Source of the DNA: Diplolepis rosae | Taxonomy: Eukaryota > Arthropoda > Insecta > Hymenoptera > Diplolepididae | DNA: 64,000 nucleotides | Assembly (NCBI GenBank): GCA_030998225.1 | Contig: JAPYXD010000742.1 | Coordinates: 2,170,001 to 2,234,000 of the forward strand | Direction of reading: 5' to 3' | Shown: positions 41,642-54,861 of the stretch, one piece after another | Layout: every line of letters starts with the position of its first letter | How positions within the stretch are numbered: the first letter of the stretch is position 1 | The notes under the pieces: generated by a model | Told to the model about the DNA's origin: nothing | What the model saw: only the letters and a program-made list of their open reading frames with translations | Databases searched by the model: none | Made by a program: the position numbers and the translations under genes

Positions 41642-42917
41642 TGTTCAAATCATAAGCTCGGATAAATAAATTCAACGTAAATTAATAAAAATCAGAAATT
41701 GTAATCGATGAAAATACAAGTATTATTATTAAATTGAACATGGTTAACATTTGTCAAATTCTCAAAAAGACTTAATCTTAACAGGTTACGACAATACGAA
41801 ATTATAGAAAGCGCAATTAAAGCTACTTGTCTTGACGAGAGCCAGAGAGCAAAAGTAGCGATACCAACTACTAATCTAGATTTTATCATCTCTCACTTAC
41901 TAATTCAATATCTTTCTTTCTTTTTTCCATCTCACTCCTTCTTCTGATTCCTTAAACATATACTGTCTCGTGGCTTTGTCATATGTAGCCGATAGACCAC
42001 GGGCAGAGAACACGTAATCCCCACGCGGGTGCCAATGAGTGTGCACTTGTGTGTGCATACGCGCTTTGGAGTAGATGTTGTGACGTGTAGGTATAACACG
42101 AGTGTTCCCCCCGTGCGCCCAATTCACCTGTAAGGCTTAGAACAGCTTTGGGTCACCAACTGTCCAAGTTCTCATTAACCTCTCTAGGTTTAGATCTGCT
42201 TTGAAGACACCGTTCAAGCTATTATTAACATCTTTATAGGCTTAGACCAACTTTGGACAGTTTTCAAATCTATTTCTTTGTTCATCTGTTAATTATAAAC
42301 AAGAAGAATACTTAAATGAATAAATTTTTCTTCAACAGTAATTTTTCAACTTTTCAATTCACATTACAAAATATGAGTTTAGTATTCTCTGGCTCTCCTC
42401 TCTCTGACTTTCGTCAAACTATTATTGGTTTTTTTTTCCATCAAAATTTTTTTTTTAAATTTAACACTAAAACGGGTACATAGATTAAATTCTATCCTCA
42501 ACTCCTTAATTCATTAAATGACTTACGGATAACTTATAAATTATATAAAATGAGAACTTATAAATTATAAAGTGAGAACAGGAAATTTGAGATGCGTTTT
42601 GATATCAAAGTTTGTATTAAGAACGTGGCGCCCATTTATTTGGCTCTAATCATCTTTGCGAGAATGAGTCGCAAGATAAACAATTTCTTTGTGACCCTTT
42701 AATTTCGCTGAATTGTCGCTTACAAATGTTTCTAGAATGGATTCAAATTGCCAATGATCAAATATCATGATATTTATCAAATTACAGATCTTAAGTTTAC
42801 CAATCTTAAATTTATAAAAGTTACGATTCACAAGTAACTCTCGCTTATGTAAATTATTCGTCTATTTTCCTATTTTATTTTATTTATTATTATTATCTTT
42901 CATATCTATCCAAAACA
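41642..42917 (-). repeat. Element E 5' LTR
   Basis: 1276 bp; minus-strand start TGTTTTGG and end TTTGAACA. Homologous to 27122-28526 with small differences and the ~130 bp gap noted there. Confidence 0.88.
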
Positions 42918-43850
42918 GACCTTTTAAGTGACCCGCCGAAGATGAATTTAATTTTAATATACTCGAAATAAAAGAATTGCTTCCATTTAGATGAAGACTT
43001 TTGTATTTTACGTCCGGCCGACACGATTGCAAAAATAAATATTTCGTTAGATAAAGTTTTATGGTTTTAATCAACTAACGAGGATCAAGGAACTATCGAT
43101 CTAGACCGCAGACGGGCACGATAAAAGAAAAAAAACTATTTTCTTTATTATTCTGAGGTCTGAATCCGGTCAAGACACTCAGAAGACTGCGAATTTGATT
43201 TTGCCTTGATCCGTTTTACTAGTTCATCGCGAGGTGAGCATGGTAGTGTTTTTTGATGATTAAGGAATTAATGATTGGATATAGGTAATAATGGCAGGGA
43301 GGATTTAGGAATTTGCACAAATGCTGATGTAGTTATTGCGCCATTTGCTGATTTTTAGAATGCAATTATTTCTCCCCTCTTTCTACACCTATCGTGACAA
43401 AGGAAATGTGTTCATCAATTTTTAGTATTTGATGCATGGTCATCAAATTGTAGAAACAATTTTAGTTTCTAGTATATTTCAGAGTAAATCGAAATATATA
43501 TATTTAATTAGTCGAGGCTTATAATCTTTAGGTGGATTAAAGCTTTAACATAATTATTCAAGTATTCAGGTGAGCCTTTGGTTTTATTTACAAAAAGCAC
43601 GTGGCTTTTGTGGCGGGAGATCAGCTGGCTCAAGCATTTGAGCAAGGATAGGTGTATGAGGAGGAGATGCAATTATGAGATGAATGCTAGCCTCGCGATG
43701 CACAGCAGAGCGCATCAAGATTTTGTAAAAGAGACCAGTATATTAGGCATGTGCATAGGCGAACAAAAGGAGGAATTTAAAAACGGCAGTTTTCTCTCTC
43801 TCACTCTTGCTCTCTCCTTCGTTCTCTTTTTTCTCTTCCATTCGTAAATT
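42918..43850 (+). repeat. Dispersed repeat X, copy 1
   Basis: This block is homologous in inverted orientation to 55040-56036. Shared segments include a stretch with TCTAGACCGCAGACGGGCAC and one containing CTAGCCTCGCGATGCACAGC. No transposon protein or LTR signature is seen. A Lys/Arg-rich reading frame is shared (43600-43760) but shows no family match. Confidence 0.6.
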
Positions 43851-45365
43851 CTATCGCGGTGATATAGTTGCGAGTCTGCTCTTACTCATTCTTTTTCCTA
43901 TTCTATCCTTTCTCCGCTCATCCTTGTTTTTATATTATCGCTCTAACTTTACACTCATTCTTCGCTTTTCTCTCATTTCATACCTTTATAGTTCATAGCG
44001 ATCGAGTGCCTTTGCGTTCTCGCTATCAATTAATCTAGCTTATAAAACATTAATGCACCTGAAAAACATGAGGGTGAACTCTTTTTTCCTTTAAAAGTCT
44101 TATCGATTGAACCTATTTAAATAACTGGATAAGTTAATTTAGGAATTACTGTACGTCTCAAGACCAGCTCGTATGACCAGAAATGCTGAGTTGCATTAGC
44201 CGTTGGAATGCAATCAGGTTACGAGCGCTCAAAAGTATGCATTTAATTCACTTCTAAAAGCAATTAATATTCTATAAATTGGATTTTGCACATTAATAAA
44301 AATATTTTCCAAAAAATATTGCACACTTTGGGCCGCCCGTAACATGGTGAATAAACATTTGTCATTTCACCGTAAATTCGAGTCAAGAGTTCATTTGAAA
44401 ACCTTGACACTTTCAGGAATTTAAGGCTTGTCAGTAAAAGGTATTTCCCTACGAACCAGAGCTCAGAGGACGATTCCACACAGTAAATGAAATAAACAAA
44501 GTAATGCGAATTACTTTAGCTGTTTGGTCCCTCCGTCAAACAAACCAAACAAACCAACGAAACTACTTTTCCTTTTCTCTCTCATGACACTTCCTTTCCA
44601 GGTCTTAGATTGGGATAGTTTCTTTTGTAATTTTTTTCACCTCAATATTACCCGTTCGTAACAAACAGTTGGTGGCCTCGGTGGATTTTCCTCTCGAAAA
44701 GGTTGAATCTTTCTTCAGCACACCTTTGCTCTGCTAAGTTTCATAAAATTTATTTTGTCTCCTCTGTAGGCTTCTTTTATTACTATTACATACATCGAAA
44801 TTTTCTATCAAGTATTCTGTGGCTGCATAGGAAAAAAAGATTATTTGAAAAACGTTGTGTGTCAGTAAATGTTAATAAGTTATCTTAATGGATATCCTTT
44901 GTTAAAATTCTGAGTCAGGCACCTCTTGGCCTTACTAATCAAAGATGCCTTTAGATGCACCGGAGAGTACCCGCTATTGTAAACAGTGGAGAATAATCCG
45001 GAAGGAGAAAAGAGATACAGGCTGCGACAGCTGCGGCTAAAAAGTCCACTGAGTATGGTGTGCCTAAGTTACCGATATTTACAGACTCAAAATTTTTAAT
45101 TGTCATATAACCTATCGCGGTGATAATTATGCTCATTTTAATTCAGAAGATTGCCAACCTTCTAACACTATTTTCAAATTATTTGTCACCACATACTGTT
45201 TGGACCCACAAGAATCATGGGAGAAACGGCCACAAAATAAAATACAAAACATACTCAATAGTTATCCAACAAAATCATTTCGACGACACTAATTAGTAAG
45301 ACGTCCGCTCAGGTCTACTGAATTTTAAAAAAGCGTTAGAGCGTGATCAGTGCGAAACATGTAAG
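43851..45365 (+). other. Element D 5' LTR end and deleted internal region
   Basis: The LTR end TTCGTAACA lies at 44655-44663, complementary to the LTR start TGTTACGA at 63113. A primer-site-like TTGGTGGCCTCGG follows at 44669. The start of this LTR is not recognisable, and gag and RT are missing. No supported gene in 44684-45365. Confidence 0.5.
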
Positions 45366-45740
45366 ATGGCAAACTCTGACGACCTGTTGGGTGCATTGGC
45401 ACAAAACAGAATGACAGAGCTGCTTTTGGACATGTTCCTTAATGGCCCGCTCGCTATAACACTTTGTCATGGGAAGATAGAGGTACCCCTAGTTGAAGAC
45501 AAAATTATATTCGAAAATCATGATACTCTAATCGGAGGATATAAGGATATAACCAAAACATACCGACGCATACACGAAAGATACACTTGGCCCGGTCTGC
45601 GAAATGACGTACTTGATTATATTCGGAACTATAAAAGCTGTTTGTAAAAGAATTTGGTGCGGGCGCCTACCCACGAACCCATGGTAATCACCGCCACCCC
45701 ACTGGGGGTGATTGATAAGGTTTCTTTAGATACCTTAGTG
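45366..45740 (+). pseudogene. Element D integrase fragment 1 (zinc domain)
   Basis: A Gypsy integrase N-terminal domain: H-x-x-K…(GGYKDITKTYRRI), TWPGLRNDV and YIRNYKSCL, where Tyr replaces a normal Cys. After a stop, the frame reads …APTHEPMVITATPLGVID and DKVSLDT to about 45740. A conserved zinc-binding His is also lost (GYKD for GHKG). This is a decayed fragment. Confidence 0.7.
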
Positions 45741-47640
45741 AAACATTTCCGGTTGCTCGATTTTTAATTTGTTAAATTTCAATATTTTCAAAATCAATTT
45801 TGCCCTAATTCGTTTGAAAATTTTACTTTTTGAGTTTTTAATTAATTAATTTCAATATTTGAAACCTTGGGTTATACGAAGGGAGAAGATTTCGCGAGAT
45901 AGAATTTCTTATTTTATGAGCGAGATTGTAGGAGGGAACTCAAGTTATTCTTTATGAATTTTGGCGGTTTAAATTTCTCTTCTGAGAATAAATTCGTTTG
46001 ACCTTTTGGATCCTAGTGAGCCCTTTTTGGCCAGTTAAATTAACCCACAAGTCCCCAAAACGTACCACCCCGTAATTTTTCCTCGAGTTTCAATTATTTA
46101 TTACTTTACGGAGCATCAATGAGTCGGGCCAAATTTTGGACTTAATGAGCATGTGCTCCCAACAAGGTCATCATTTGCTTCTCCAACTCATGTAAATAAT
46201 AAACCCGTGCTGGCTTGTGGTTTGCCCTATTAGAACGAAAAGTGAAAGACACCGTTACAGTGAAATGCCCTTAGGGCTCCGACACTGCTAAACGCCAAGG
46301 ATTGGTAACGTGGGAAGCTTTCTCCGAGTCTCAGTATCTATGAGTGCACAGATACTCGTGGCCCAAGTTGATCACAAACCAGTTTTTGTTTTGCGTTTTC
46401 TGAAAAAACTTATTATTTTTTATATATAATGTAAAAATAAGCCCGCGATACTTTCCTTGAAATGAACCTACAACAAAGCAAAATAGACGGATCCAAAAAG
46501 TCCGTAGCAATTAAAAGGGGGCTGGGCAACATTGGCAATCGAGTTCTCTGAAGATTAGGTGTGGTGATGCTACATTGCACCTCACCTAATCTCGAGTCAC
46601 GATCTATTTTAATAAGGCGCTGAGCTTTGCTCTTACCTTAAGACGTTTCGCGCCTGGAATGAATTTCGAGGATCTGCAACCGAGCTCCTTACCTCGGTTT
46701 TCCACCTCTCTGATAAATTCCCACTTTAATTAATATGCGCGGGCCTCAATTACCGACCGCGATCAAGTCCAATTCGATCAATAAATAACGATATTTGTGA
46801 ACGATGTCCCCGCCCCCCTTTCAGAACGCTTTAGACATGGAAATTGGTGTCAAATGAAAGATAACGTTTTCGCAATTATTACAAGGTATTTTTTTATTTC
46901 TAAAAGTCGCATATTTAGTCCGGTGGAGGCATTTGAAGATCTGTACGCGTCAGAAATAGAAGGCATACCGTACGTTAACAAGGAGTGCGTCTTTCCCCTA
47001 TACGCGTTTCTCCTGGCCCGGGTGTCGATTTATGCAAGGCATGGCTGCTGGTCGATTGGCCGCCCGTGTTCCAAGGCGCCAATTACTCGCGTTCCCTGGG
47101 TAGACGCGCTCTTCTATTGGGTGGCAGCATGAGAAAGCTGAAAGTTCACGTAAAAGTCCAAAATATCCTACAAACGAGTGAAAAGAAAGATTTAATGGTA
47201 GCGTATTACTTATTTATTCCTGAGATCGATATTTTGCTCATCATTTATAATGTTCTTATAATTCTTGGCGTTCATTAATTAGTTGAAGAATTAATATTTT
47301 TATTCAACCCATATTAATTTATTTAGTTTTTGATTTATATTTATATTTTCATATAATTCAGAATCATATCTACAAATTAATTAACATAGTATCAGAATTT
47401 TTATTTATTAATGTTTAAATATTATCGGCCAATATTATTTATTATTAAACTGCCTACTCGCATGAAAAATAAAGAAAACATAGATAAATAAAGTAAAAAA
47501 AAATGCAAAAGAGAAATGAACGTGGGACGCCCATCCAGTGAGCAAGCACAAAGCTGCTTCACCCAGGTGACTGGTTGAGTGGCAGCAAACGCAGACTAGT
47601 GCGGAGCTTTCTGAGATCACAAACGAAAATTACCGTGAAA
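45741..47640. other. Unidentified sequence splitting element D integrase
   Basis: About 1.9 kb with no recognised gene. A 111-codon frame at 46797-47132 starts near a pyrimidine-rich acceptor-like site but lacks family motifs. It presumably is an insertion or rearrangement, as integrase sequence lies on both sides. Confidence 0.4.
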
Positions 47641-47754
47641 ACTAGACGGCCATGCTCAAGCCACATGTACTTCCGATTTGGACGTTAATGAGTAATTACT
47701 CAGCGAGGACTCTACGAAACCTCGCGATTATTTCGTGCGGGCTTCGTGAGAATG
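47641..47754 (+). other. Short non-coding stretch before integrase fragment 2
   Basis: No confident motif; probably decayed integrase. Confidence 0.3.
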
Positions 47755-47857
47755 TGTTTGTCCTTATAACGACTATTATTAACAGTTGCTCACGCCGTCG
47801 CACAATACCTGATAGATCAATACAGAACTCCCCGTTGTATCCTCACGGATTGAGGGG
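47755..47857 (+). pseudogene. Element D integrase fragment 2 (core)
   Basis: A short integrase piece, AVAQYLIDQYRTPRCILTD, covers the second catalytic Asp at 47848. It is cut at 47858 by insertion K; the matching continuation starts at about 58663. Confidence 0.65.
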
Positions 47858-48156
47858 TGTTACGAGCGTGTCAAGGCGGCTAAATTTTTCCAAAATTATA
47901 ATATAAATTTCCACATAAATTCACATGCCAATTGAAGCGGCCGTAACCGAGCACCTTGACAAGGTCGCTGATGCAGCTTGTCGTTGCTCAGGTCAAGAAA
48001 CTTTTAGCAGATGGTTGGTTCGGGAAGGAAATTTCTAATAAATTATTATATTAGTATTAATATCACCATTAATATCGTTACTATTATATTATTAATGTTA
48101 TATATCACGCTCATATTGCGTTATATTATGCATTATATTAATGTGTGTGCTAACAT

Positions 48157-48175
48157 GCATATATATATATATATA
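48157..48175. repeat. (AT)n microsatellite at the element I insertion site
   Basis: A run of AT dinucleotides directly precedes the 5' LTR of element I; a matching (TA)n run follows the 3' LTR. Confidence 0.8.
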
Positions 48176-48586
48176 TGTAAGCTTTGTGCGCATGAACCTA
48201 GGCTACGAGTAAGTGACCACCTCGTGACGATAACAGCTCCTAGAGAACACGAGACTTATGAAGAGAGGAGAGTAGAGAGGAAATCCTACACGAGCTTTGA
48301 CTCGAGAGATAAAATGATTTACTAAGTTTATGATTAATAAAAGTTTGTGAAATAATCTTATGATATAAAAAAACTAGTCGAAAATAATAATCAAGAGTGT
48401 TAAATCTTTTAAGGTGCTAAAGAGATCCGTGAAGCAATAGCTTTGATTGTTGATTCTCTTTATTTTAGGTTAGTACAAAACGTGCTCACTTTGTAAATAG
48501 TGTAATTATGTAAGTAAACTAATAAAACTCTTTATTTTAGACGAATCTAATCGTGTTGCTTCCACCGATTATTTACCATCCTTATA
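48176..48586 (+). repeat. Element I 5' LTR
   Basis: 411 bp, TGTAAGC…CCTTATA. It contains a polyadenylation-type AATAAA. I see no difference from the 3' copy. Confidence 0.95.
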
Positions 48587-48613
48587 AATCAACAATCAAC
48601 AATTTTGTGGAAA

Positions 48614-49688
48614 ATGGAAAAACTAAAATTTGAATTTGCAGTAATACCTAAACCAGAGGATAACAAATCAAACATTTATGGCTTATTATCAATCACAGAT
48701 ACAGAAAACAATTCTTACATCATGCCAAAAGAATACCAACCAATGAATCTACATACAGAATTAATCAAGAATAAAACATTCGAGATGGTAAAAAATTCAA
48801 TAAAAAAAAGACATGAAAGAAGAGAAGTGTGGATAAACTTAACCTCTGATATAACAAAAATTTATTATGACGACGGAAATATGCAATTTAATGGTTTTCT
48901 TCTGGAAAAAATAGAAAAAGAAGAAAAGAAGTCTACAACAAACTCTGATCATACAAAAAAAACATAATAAACTAAAACTAGCGGAAAGATTCTCAATAGA
49001 AAAATTTTCAAAATCAACGACGAATGTTACACAGTGGCTAGATATTTTTGGAAAAGAATGTGAACGTTTGGAGTTAGACACAGATATAGAGAAAATTGAG
49101 ATGCTAAGGTTACTGTTGGACGACTCTTGCAAAGACTGGTACCTGTCAATGCTGATAAAAAACACGGTGGAATCAGATTGGTCCATATGGGTACAAAGTT
49201 TGAAAGAAACATATGCTGATAAAGGTTGGTCGCCCATAAAGTATGCATTGAATTTCAAATATTTAAAGGGGTCAATATTAGACTATGCATTAAAAAAAGA
49301 AAGATTACTGCTAGAAATAAATAGTTCAATTAATAAATCACTACTTATAGACATGATTAGTGTCGGCTTACCAAATTTCGTTACAGATAAAATAGATAGA
49401 GAAAAATTAAAGGAGGTTGATGACCTCTTCAATAAATTAAGAGGACTAGAACACCTAATAAAAGAAAACAATTGTAGTAAAAATACACTAGTAGATAATA
49501 AACCAAAATTACAAAAGCCAGGAGGTATAAAAGAAAAAACTCCATGTAAAACATGTGAATCAAAAGGAAAAAAGAATAGATTTCACTCTGAAAGTATGTG
49601 TTGGTACAAAAATGAAAAACAAGAAAATAATGAATTAATAAACACACTGTTAAACGTAGAACTATCAGAAGAAGATCCAAAAAACTAG
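48614..49688 (+). pseudogene. Element I gag, frameshifted at an A8 run
   Basis: Gag in two frames. The first (ATG 48614 to TAA 48967) is a charged N-terminal part. The second runs from about 48950 to 49688 with the capsid-like …VTQWLDIFGKECERLELD… and …LKETYADKGWS… segments and a Cys/His motif CKTCESKGKKNRFHSESMC. The shift lies in an eight-A run at about 48954-48961. Either the real protein is made after slippage or this copy or the assembly has an indel. Confidence 0.75.
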
Positions 49689-49708
49689 AAATCCCCCCAC
49701 TAATTGAA

Positions 49709-52700
49709 ATGAAAGTAAAATTAGAAGAGACTTTGGAGGTGAGAGGACTTTATGACCCAGGTTCGAGAATAACAGTAATAAATGCAAGATTACTAAATAA
49801 AGAACTTATAAAAAGTAAAAAAAACTATCACCTAAAAACAATTAGTGGGTGGGGCAGAAGCTATGGTTTTATAAAAGTAAATGCAGAAATACATGGCATA
49901 AAAGGAATTTTAAATGCCTTTGTATACGATAATGAAAACTTTAATTTTGATCTCATCTTAGGCCTAGACAGTGTACAGAGATTTGGGTTGACTCATGATG
50001 AGAATTTAAACATCCAATTTCAAAATGCAAAAGAAAAAAATGATGAAACAATGAATTTAAAGGAAAACAAAAACTCAGATATAAAAGGTAAAAATGAAAA
50101 TACTAAAGTCGATTTGAAGATTGACGATAGATATGAAATAAACTTTAATGAATTTATAAAAACAAATGAATTCAAGATAGATTTAGATCACTTAAGTGAA
50201 AATAGAAAAGAAAAGATACAAATTTTAGTAAATAATTATAAAGATATTTTTGCTATAGATAAATATGACGTTGGTAAGGTAAAAAATTACGAAGCATTTA
50301 TCGACTTACAAATTGATAAATATTGTTCTAAAAGACCATATAGATGTTCAATAAATGACAGGAAAGAAATAGAAGAACAAGTATCACAACTTTTAAAACA
50401 CGGCCTGGTTGAAGACTCATATAGCCCCTTTGCAGCACCAGTCACACTGGCCTTCAAAAAAGAAGAAAATAAAAAGAACAGGTTGTGTGTAGACTTTAGA
50501 GAGTTAAACAAGATAATTGTTCCTCAATCCCATCCATTCCCGTTAATAGAAGACTTAATGGTAAAAACAATAAATTGCAAATATTTCACAACATTGGACG
50601 TAAACTCAGCTTTTTGGTCCATTCCCTTGAGAATCAGAGACAGAAAAAAACGGGATTTGTAACCCAAGAAGGCCACTACCAGTGGACATGTCTTCCCTTC
50701 GGTTTAAAGACGTCACCAGCGATCTTTCAAAGAATCTTGGTAAATATAATAAAAAAATATAATTTATCTGGTTTCTGTGTAAATTACATAGATGATATAA
50801 TGATCTTTTCAAAGACATTTGAAGAACACTTAAACCAGATTAGATTGCTGCTAGACGCAATAAAAGAAGAGGGATTAAAACTAAAATTTACGAAATGCAA
50901 ATTTGCAAGAAACGAAGTAAAATATTTAGGCCACCTAATAAAAAATAACACAATCACGCCACTAAAAGATAATTTAAAAGCAATAAAAGATTCCAATACA
51001 CCAAAAAACAGAAAACAGGTAAGACAGTTTCTAGGAAAAATAAATTTTGAAAGAAAATATGTGCCAAAAATCACACAAATTCTTGATCCTTTACACAACT
51101 TGCTCAGAAAGAATGTGAAATTCTATTGGTCAACTGACTGCATAGCTGCATTCAAAAAAATAAAAGAGATTTTGTGTTCAGGACCAATCCTAGCTATATT
51201 TAATCCAAAATCAGATATCTTCATATACACAGACGCAAGCATTAAGGGCCTTGGAGCAGTGCTAAAACAACCTCAAGCGGATGGAACAATAAAACCGGTC
51301 GCATACTTTTCAAGAAAATTAAACGAAACACAAAAGAAGAAAAAGGCAATTTTCCTAGAATGTCTAGCCATTAAAGAAAGTATAAAATTCTGGCAATATT
51401 GGTTAATCGGAAATTTCTTTACAATATACTCTGACCATAGACCTTTGGAGAACTTAAATGTGAAAAATAGAACAGATGATGAGTTAGGAGATATGATACA
51501 CTATATATCTCAATATAACTGTACGATTAAATATAATCCCGGAAAAAATAATGCAGAAGCAGACTTCTTTAGTCGAAATCCGATCTTAGAACCAGATGAA
51601 AATTCAGAAGATGTTTTAAAAACAGTAAATAATATTACCATGCAAGAAATAATAGACGACCAAAAACTAAATAAACAAATAACGGAAAATACACAAAATT
51701 TCATAGTAGAAGACGAAATTTATTACCGAAAATTAAAAAACAAGAGGAAAATTGTGCTGAGTGAAGAATACAGCAAAACCTTGATAAAACGCATCCATGA
51801 AAAATTCTGTCACACTGGAATTAACCAGACTACACTCAAAATAAAACCATTTTACACCGCACCAAATTTGGCCAAAAACATACAACGTATATGTAAAAAT
51901 TGCGAAATTTGTATTAAAAACAAAACAAGACTAAACAGAAAATACGGACTTATGTCACACCTAGGACCAGCAGAGAGGCCTTTCCAAATAATGTCATTAG
52001 ATACCATCGGTGGATTTGGTGGACAAAGATCGACGAAAAGGTATTTACACCTACTAGAAGATCACTTTACTAGATACGCCTATATTTTATGCTCCAAAAA
52101 TCAAAACGCATCTGATTTTATAAAATTAATTAAAAAAATACCAGAGGAAGACGAAATAGAAACAATACTCTCGGACCAATATCCCGGAATAAATTCCAAA
52201 GAGCTAAAAAACTATCTTAAAACAAGAAAAATACAACTGATTTTCACAGCCGTAGACGCACCGTTTTCAAACGGGTTGAACGAGAGATTAAACCAAACAT
52301 TAGTCAACAAAATAAGATGCACATTAAATAAAAACACAAGAAAAAAATCATGGGCCACAATAGCAGAAGAATGCAAAAAAAAATATAACGAAACGGACCA
52401 TTCAGTTACAGGTTTTTCACCCGAATATTTGCTGAATGGAAAATCCACAGATCTATTGCCACCAGAATTAAAAAAAAAAACAACAAAAGAAATTTGGAAG
52501 AGGACAGAAACCTTGCGCTACTCCGAACTCGTAAATCACACGAGTATAACAAATCTCTGTATGATAAAAATAGAATAGATTATAAATTCAAAGAGGGCGA
52601 CAATGTGTACGTGGAAAATAAAAACAAACTGAACAGAAGAAAATTGGACGAGATTAGAGTCGGTCCCTTCAAGATAGAGAAAAAAATATCGGACTCGATC

Positions 52701-52775
52701 TTTAAGATAAAAACAGATAACAAAAAAAATTCAATAGGTTTATACCATGCCACAAAGCTTATCCCAGTAGACTAG
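49709..52775 (+). pseudogene. Element I pol: protease, RT, RNase H, integrase
   Basis: The protease part has LYDPGSRITVI (Asp-Pro-Gly in place of Asp-Ser/Thr-Gly). RT: VDFRELNKI, PFGLKTSPAIFQRIL and the catalytic VNYIDDIMIFS. RNase H: IYTDASIKGLG and YSDHRPLE. Integrase: H…H…CKNCEIC, D in SLDTIGGFGG, D in LSDQYPG and E in NGLNERLN, then a C-terminal KFKEGDNVYVENK domain. Frameshifts occur at an A7 run (about 50642-50650) and an A11 run (about 52470-52480). The rest is undamaged. Confidence 0.9.
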
Positions 52776-52810
52776 TCAATGTGACATAATTTACATGAAA
52801 ATTAATGTCT

Positions 52811-52823
52811 TGAAGGGGGGAGA
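52811..52823 (+). promoter_or_regulatory. Polypurine tract of element I
   Basis: GAAGGGGGGAGA abuts the 3' LTR. Confidence 0.8.
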
Positions 52824-53234
52824 TGTAAGCTTTGTGCGCATGAACCTAGGCTACGAGTAAGTGACCACCTCGTGACGATAACAGCTCCTAGAGAACACGA
52901 GACTTATGAAGAGAGGAGAGTAGAGAGGAAATCCTACACGAGCTTTGACTCGAGAGATAAAATGATTTACTAAGTTTATGATTAATAAAAGTTTGTGAAA
53001 TAATCTTATGATATAAAAAAACTAGTCGAAAATAATAATCAAGAGTGTTAAATCTTTTAAGGTGCTAAAGAGATCCGTGAAGCAATAGCTTTGATTGTTG
53101 ATTCTCTTTATTTTAGGTTAGTACAAAACGTGCTCACTTTGTAAATAGTGTAATTATGTAAGTAAACTAATAAAACTCTTTATTTTAGACGAATCTAATC
53201 GTGTTGCTTCCACCGATTATTTACCATCCTTATA
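52824..53234 (+). repeat. Element I 3' LTR
   Basis: 411 bp, same as 48176-48586 with no difference seen. Confidence 0.95.
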
Positions 53235-53242
53235 TATATATA

Positions 53243-54861
53243 TGGGTCATTTCATGGGAGATTTACAGTCAAAATTTTTTTTCGACGAGACATTTTTTTT
53301 GCTATTTTACTTCGAAAATAATCAAACGTATTTTTTTTCAATGTGATACTTGAAAATTTCGAGATATAATTTTTTTAATTTTGGCACTCGGGCAAAATTT
53401 TTTTTTTTCAACAGCTCACTGTAAAAGCAGTTTTGAATATAAAATGTAACCCTTGCACTTGAAATGCGCGAAAGAGTACAAGCTTTCAGATAAGTTATAG
53501 CACACATTTCGTCATTTTTTTTGGAATAACAATATAGTACATTTTTATAAACAATTGCATTTTTTTGAATTTGGAACTAATTTTTTTCCGATTTTCTTGT
53601 TTCTAAATCTTTTTTGGAGTTTTTGTAATATGCATGCAAAATTTTGGAATGAAAAAATGAAAACTGTAGGTGTAATTAATTTATAAAATCTGTCCCGCGC
53701 GTTGCAACGAGCGAGCTCGCACGCTGCAACTATGCTTAATCTTGATTAGACATGCTCGGACTCGAAGCACGTGTGGCAGTGAATGCAGTGACCACTGTTT
53801 TAGTTTTCCGTGAATGTTCCTCAAGTGTTCACCCATTTCAAATTGATACAGAAATGCCAAGCTCTCGATTTAAACATGTCTGCTGCAATCCGTTCAATAA
53901 AAAAAAATCATAGTGGAAGAAAGCAAAAAAAAAATTTCATTTTAAGTGTATCATTTAGAGTAATTTTATCGTAAAGCTTCACTCATCAATTCATCAATAT
54001 AACTAATGATTCGTTTTGAAATAGTTTACGCACAAGTTTGAATGTACTTCCAACAAAAATCTTCCATCTCCAATTCATTTGCTTTCATTTTGCATTGTGT
54101 ACAAGAAACATCATCCGGTTTGAAAATTTTCAATTTTTCAAGTATTGAGGACGAAACGCGACGCAAATTTTTTTTTTGCTTTTTTCCACTATGATTTTTT
54201 TTATTAAACGAATTGCAGCAGACATGTTTAAATGGAGATCTTGGCATTTCTGTATTAATTTAAAATAGGTGAACACTTGAGGAACATTCATAGAAAACTG
54301 AAACAGCGGTCACTGCATTCACTGCCACACGTGCTTCGAGTCCGAGCATGCCTAATCAAGATTAAGCATAGTTGCAGCGTGCGAGCTCGCTCGTTGCAAC
54401 GCGCGGGACAGATTTTATAAATTAATTACACCTACAGTTTTCATTTTTTCATTCCAAAATTTTGCATGCATATTACAAAAACTCCAAAAAAGATTTAGAA
54501 ACAAAAAATCGGCAAAAAATTAGTTCCAAATTTTAAAAAAATTCAATTGTTTATAAAAATGTACTATATTGTTATTCCAAAAAAAATAACGAAATGTGTG
54601 CTATAACTTATCTGAAAGCTTGTACTCTTTCGCGCATTTCAAGTGCAAGGGTTACATTTTATATTCAAAACTGCTTTTACAGTGAGCTGTTGAAAAAAAT
54701 TAATTTTGCCCGAGTGCCAAAGTTAAGAAAATTATATCTCGAAATTTTCAAGTCTGACATTGAAAAAAAATACGTGTCGATTATTTTCGAAGTAAAAAGG
54801 CAAAAAAAAATGTTTCGTCGAAAAAAACATTTTGACTGTAAATCTCCTATGAAATGACCCA
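53243..54861. mobile_element. Foldback element 1 with ~690 bp inverted arms
   Basis: A near-palindrome: TGGGTCATTTCATGGGAG… at the left, its inverse at the right, with TATATA on both sides. Arms are 53243-53935 and 54155-54861, loop ~220 bp. Both arms encode, inverted, the start of a Cys-rich protein (left arm ATG 53852; minus strand ATG 54247, e.g. FKHVCCNSFNKK), with a zinc-finger-like C-C…H…C..C pattern like a transposase N-terminus. No full transposase is present. Confidence 0.75.

Larger units (their letters stand above)
27122..42917 (-). mobile_element. Element E: BEL/Pao retrotransposon, minus strand, interrupted by element F
   Basis: LTRs at 27122-28526 and 41642-42917, with gag, protease, RT-RNase H and integrase in minus-strand order and a primer site beside the right LTR. 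The YMDD box and domain order are typical of BEL/Pao. Element F is inserted between protease and RT. The 3' LTR end is truncated at the junction with element A, so no target duplication can be identified. The element is degenerate. Confidence 0.9.
48176..53234 (+). mobile_element. Element I: young Ty3/Gypsy retrotransposon
   Basis: A 5,059 bp element with 411 bp LTRs that are identical by eye (TGTAAGC…CCTTATA), inserted in a (TA)n tract. It carries gag, protease, RT, RNase H and integrase and has no env. Coding regions are very A-rich on the plus strand. Three frameshifts, all in A homopolymers, break the ORFs. Confidence 0.95.

Noticed and set aside
46797..47132. A 111-codon frame between integrase fragments of element D
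   Set aside because: No family motif, neighbours non-coding.
54026..54247. A complete small Cys-rich gene in foldback 1
   Set aside because: It is the truncated 5' end of a transposon protein, also present inverted in the other arm.
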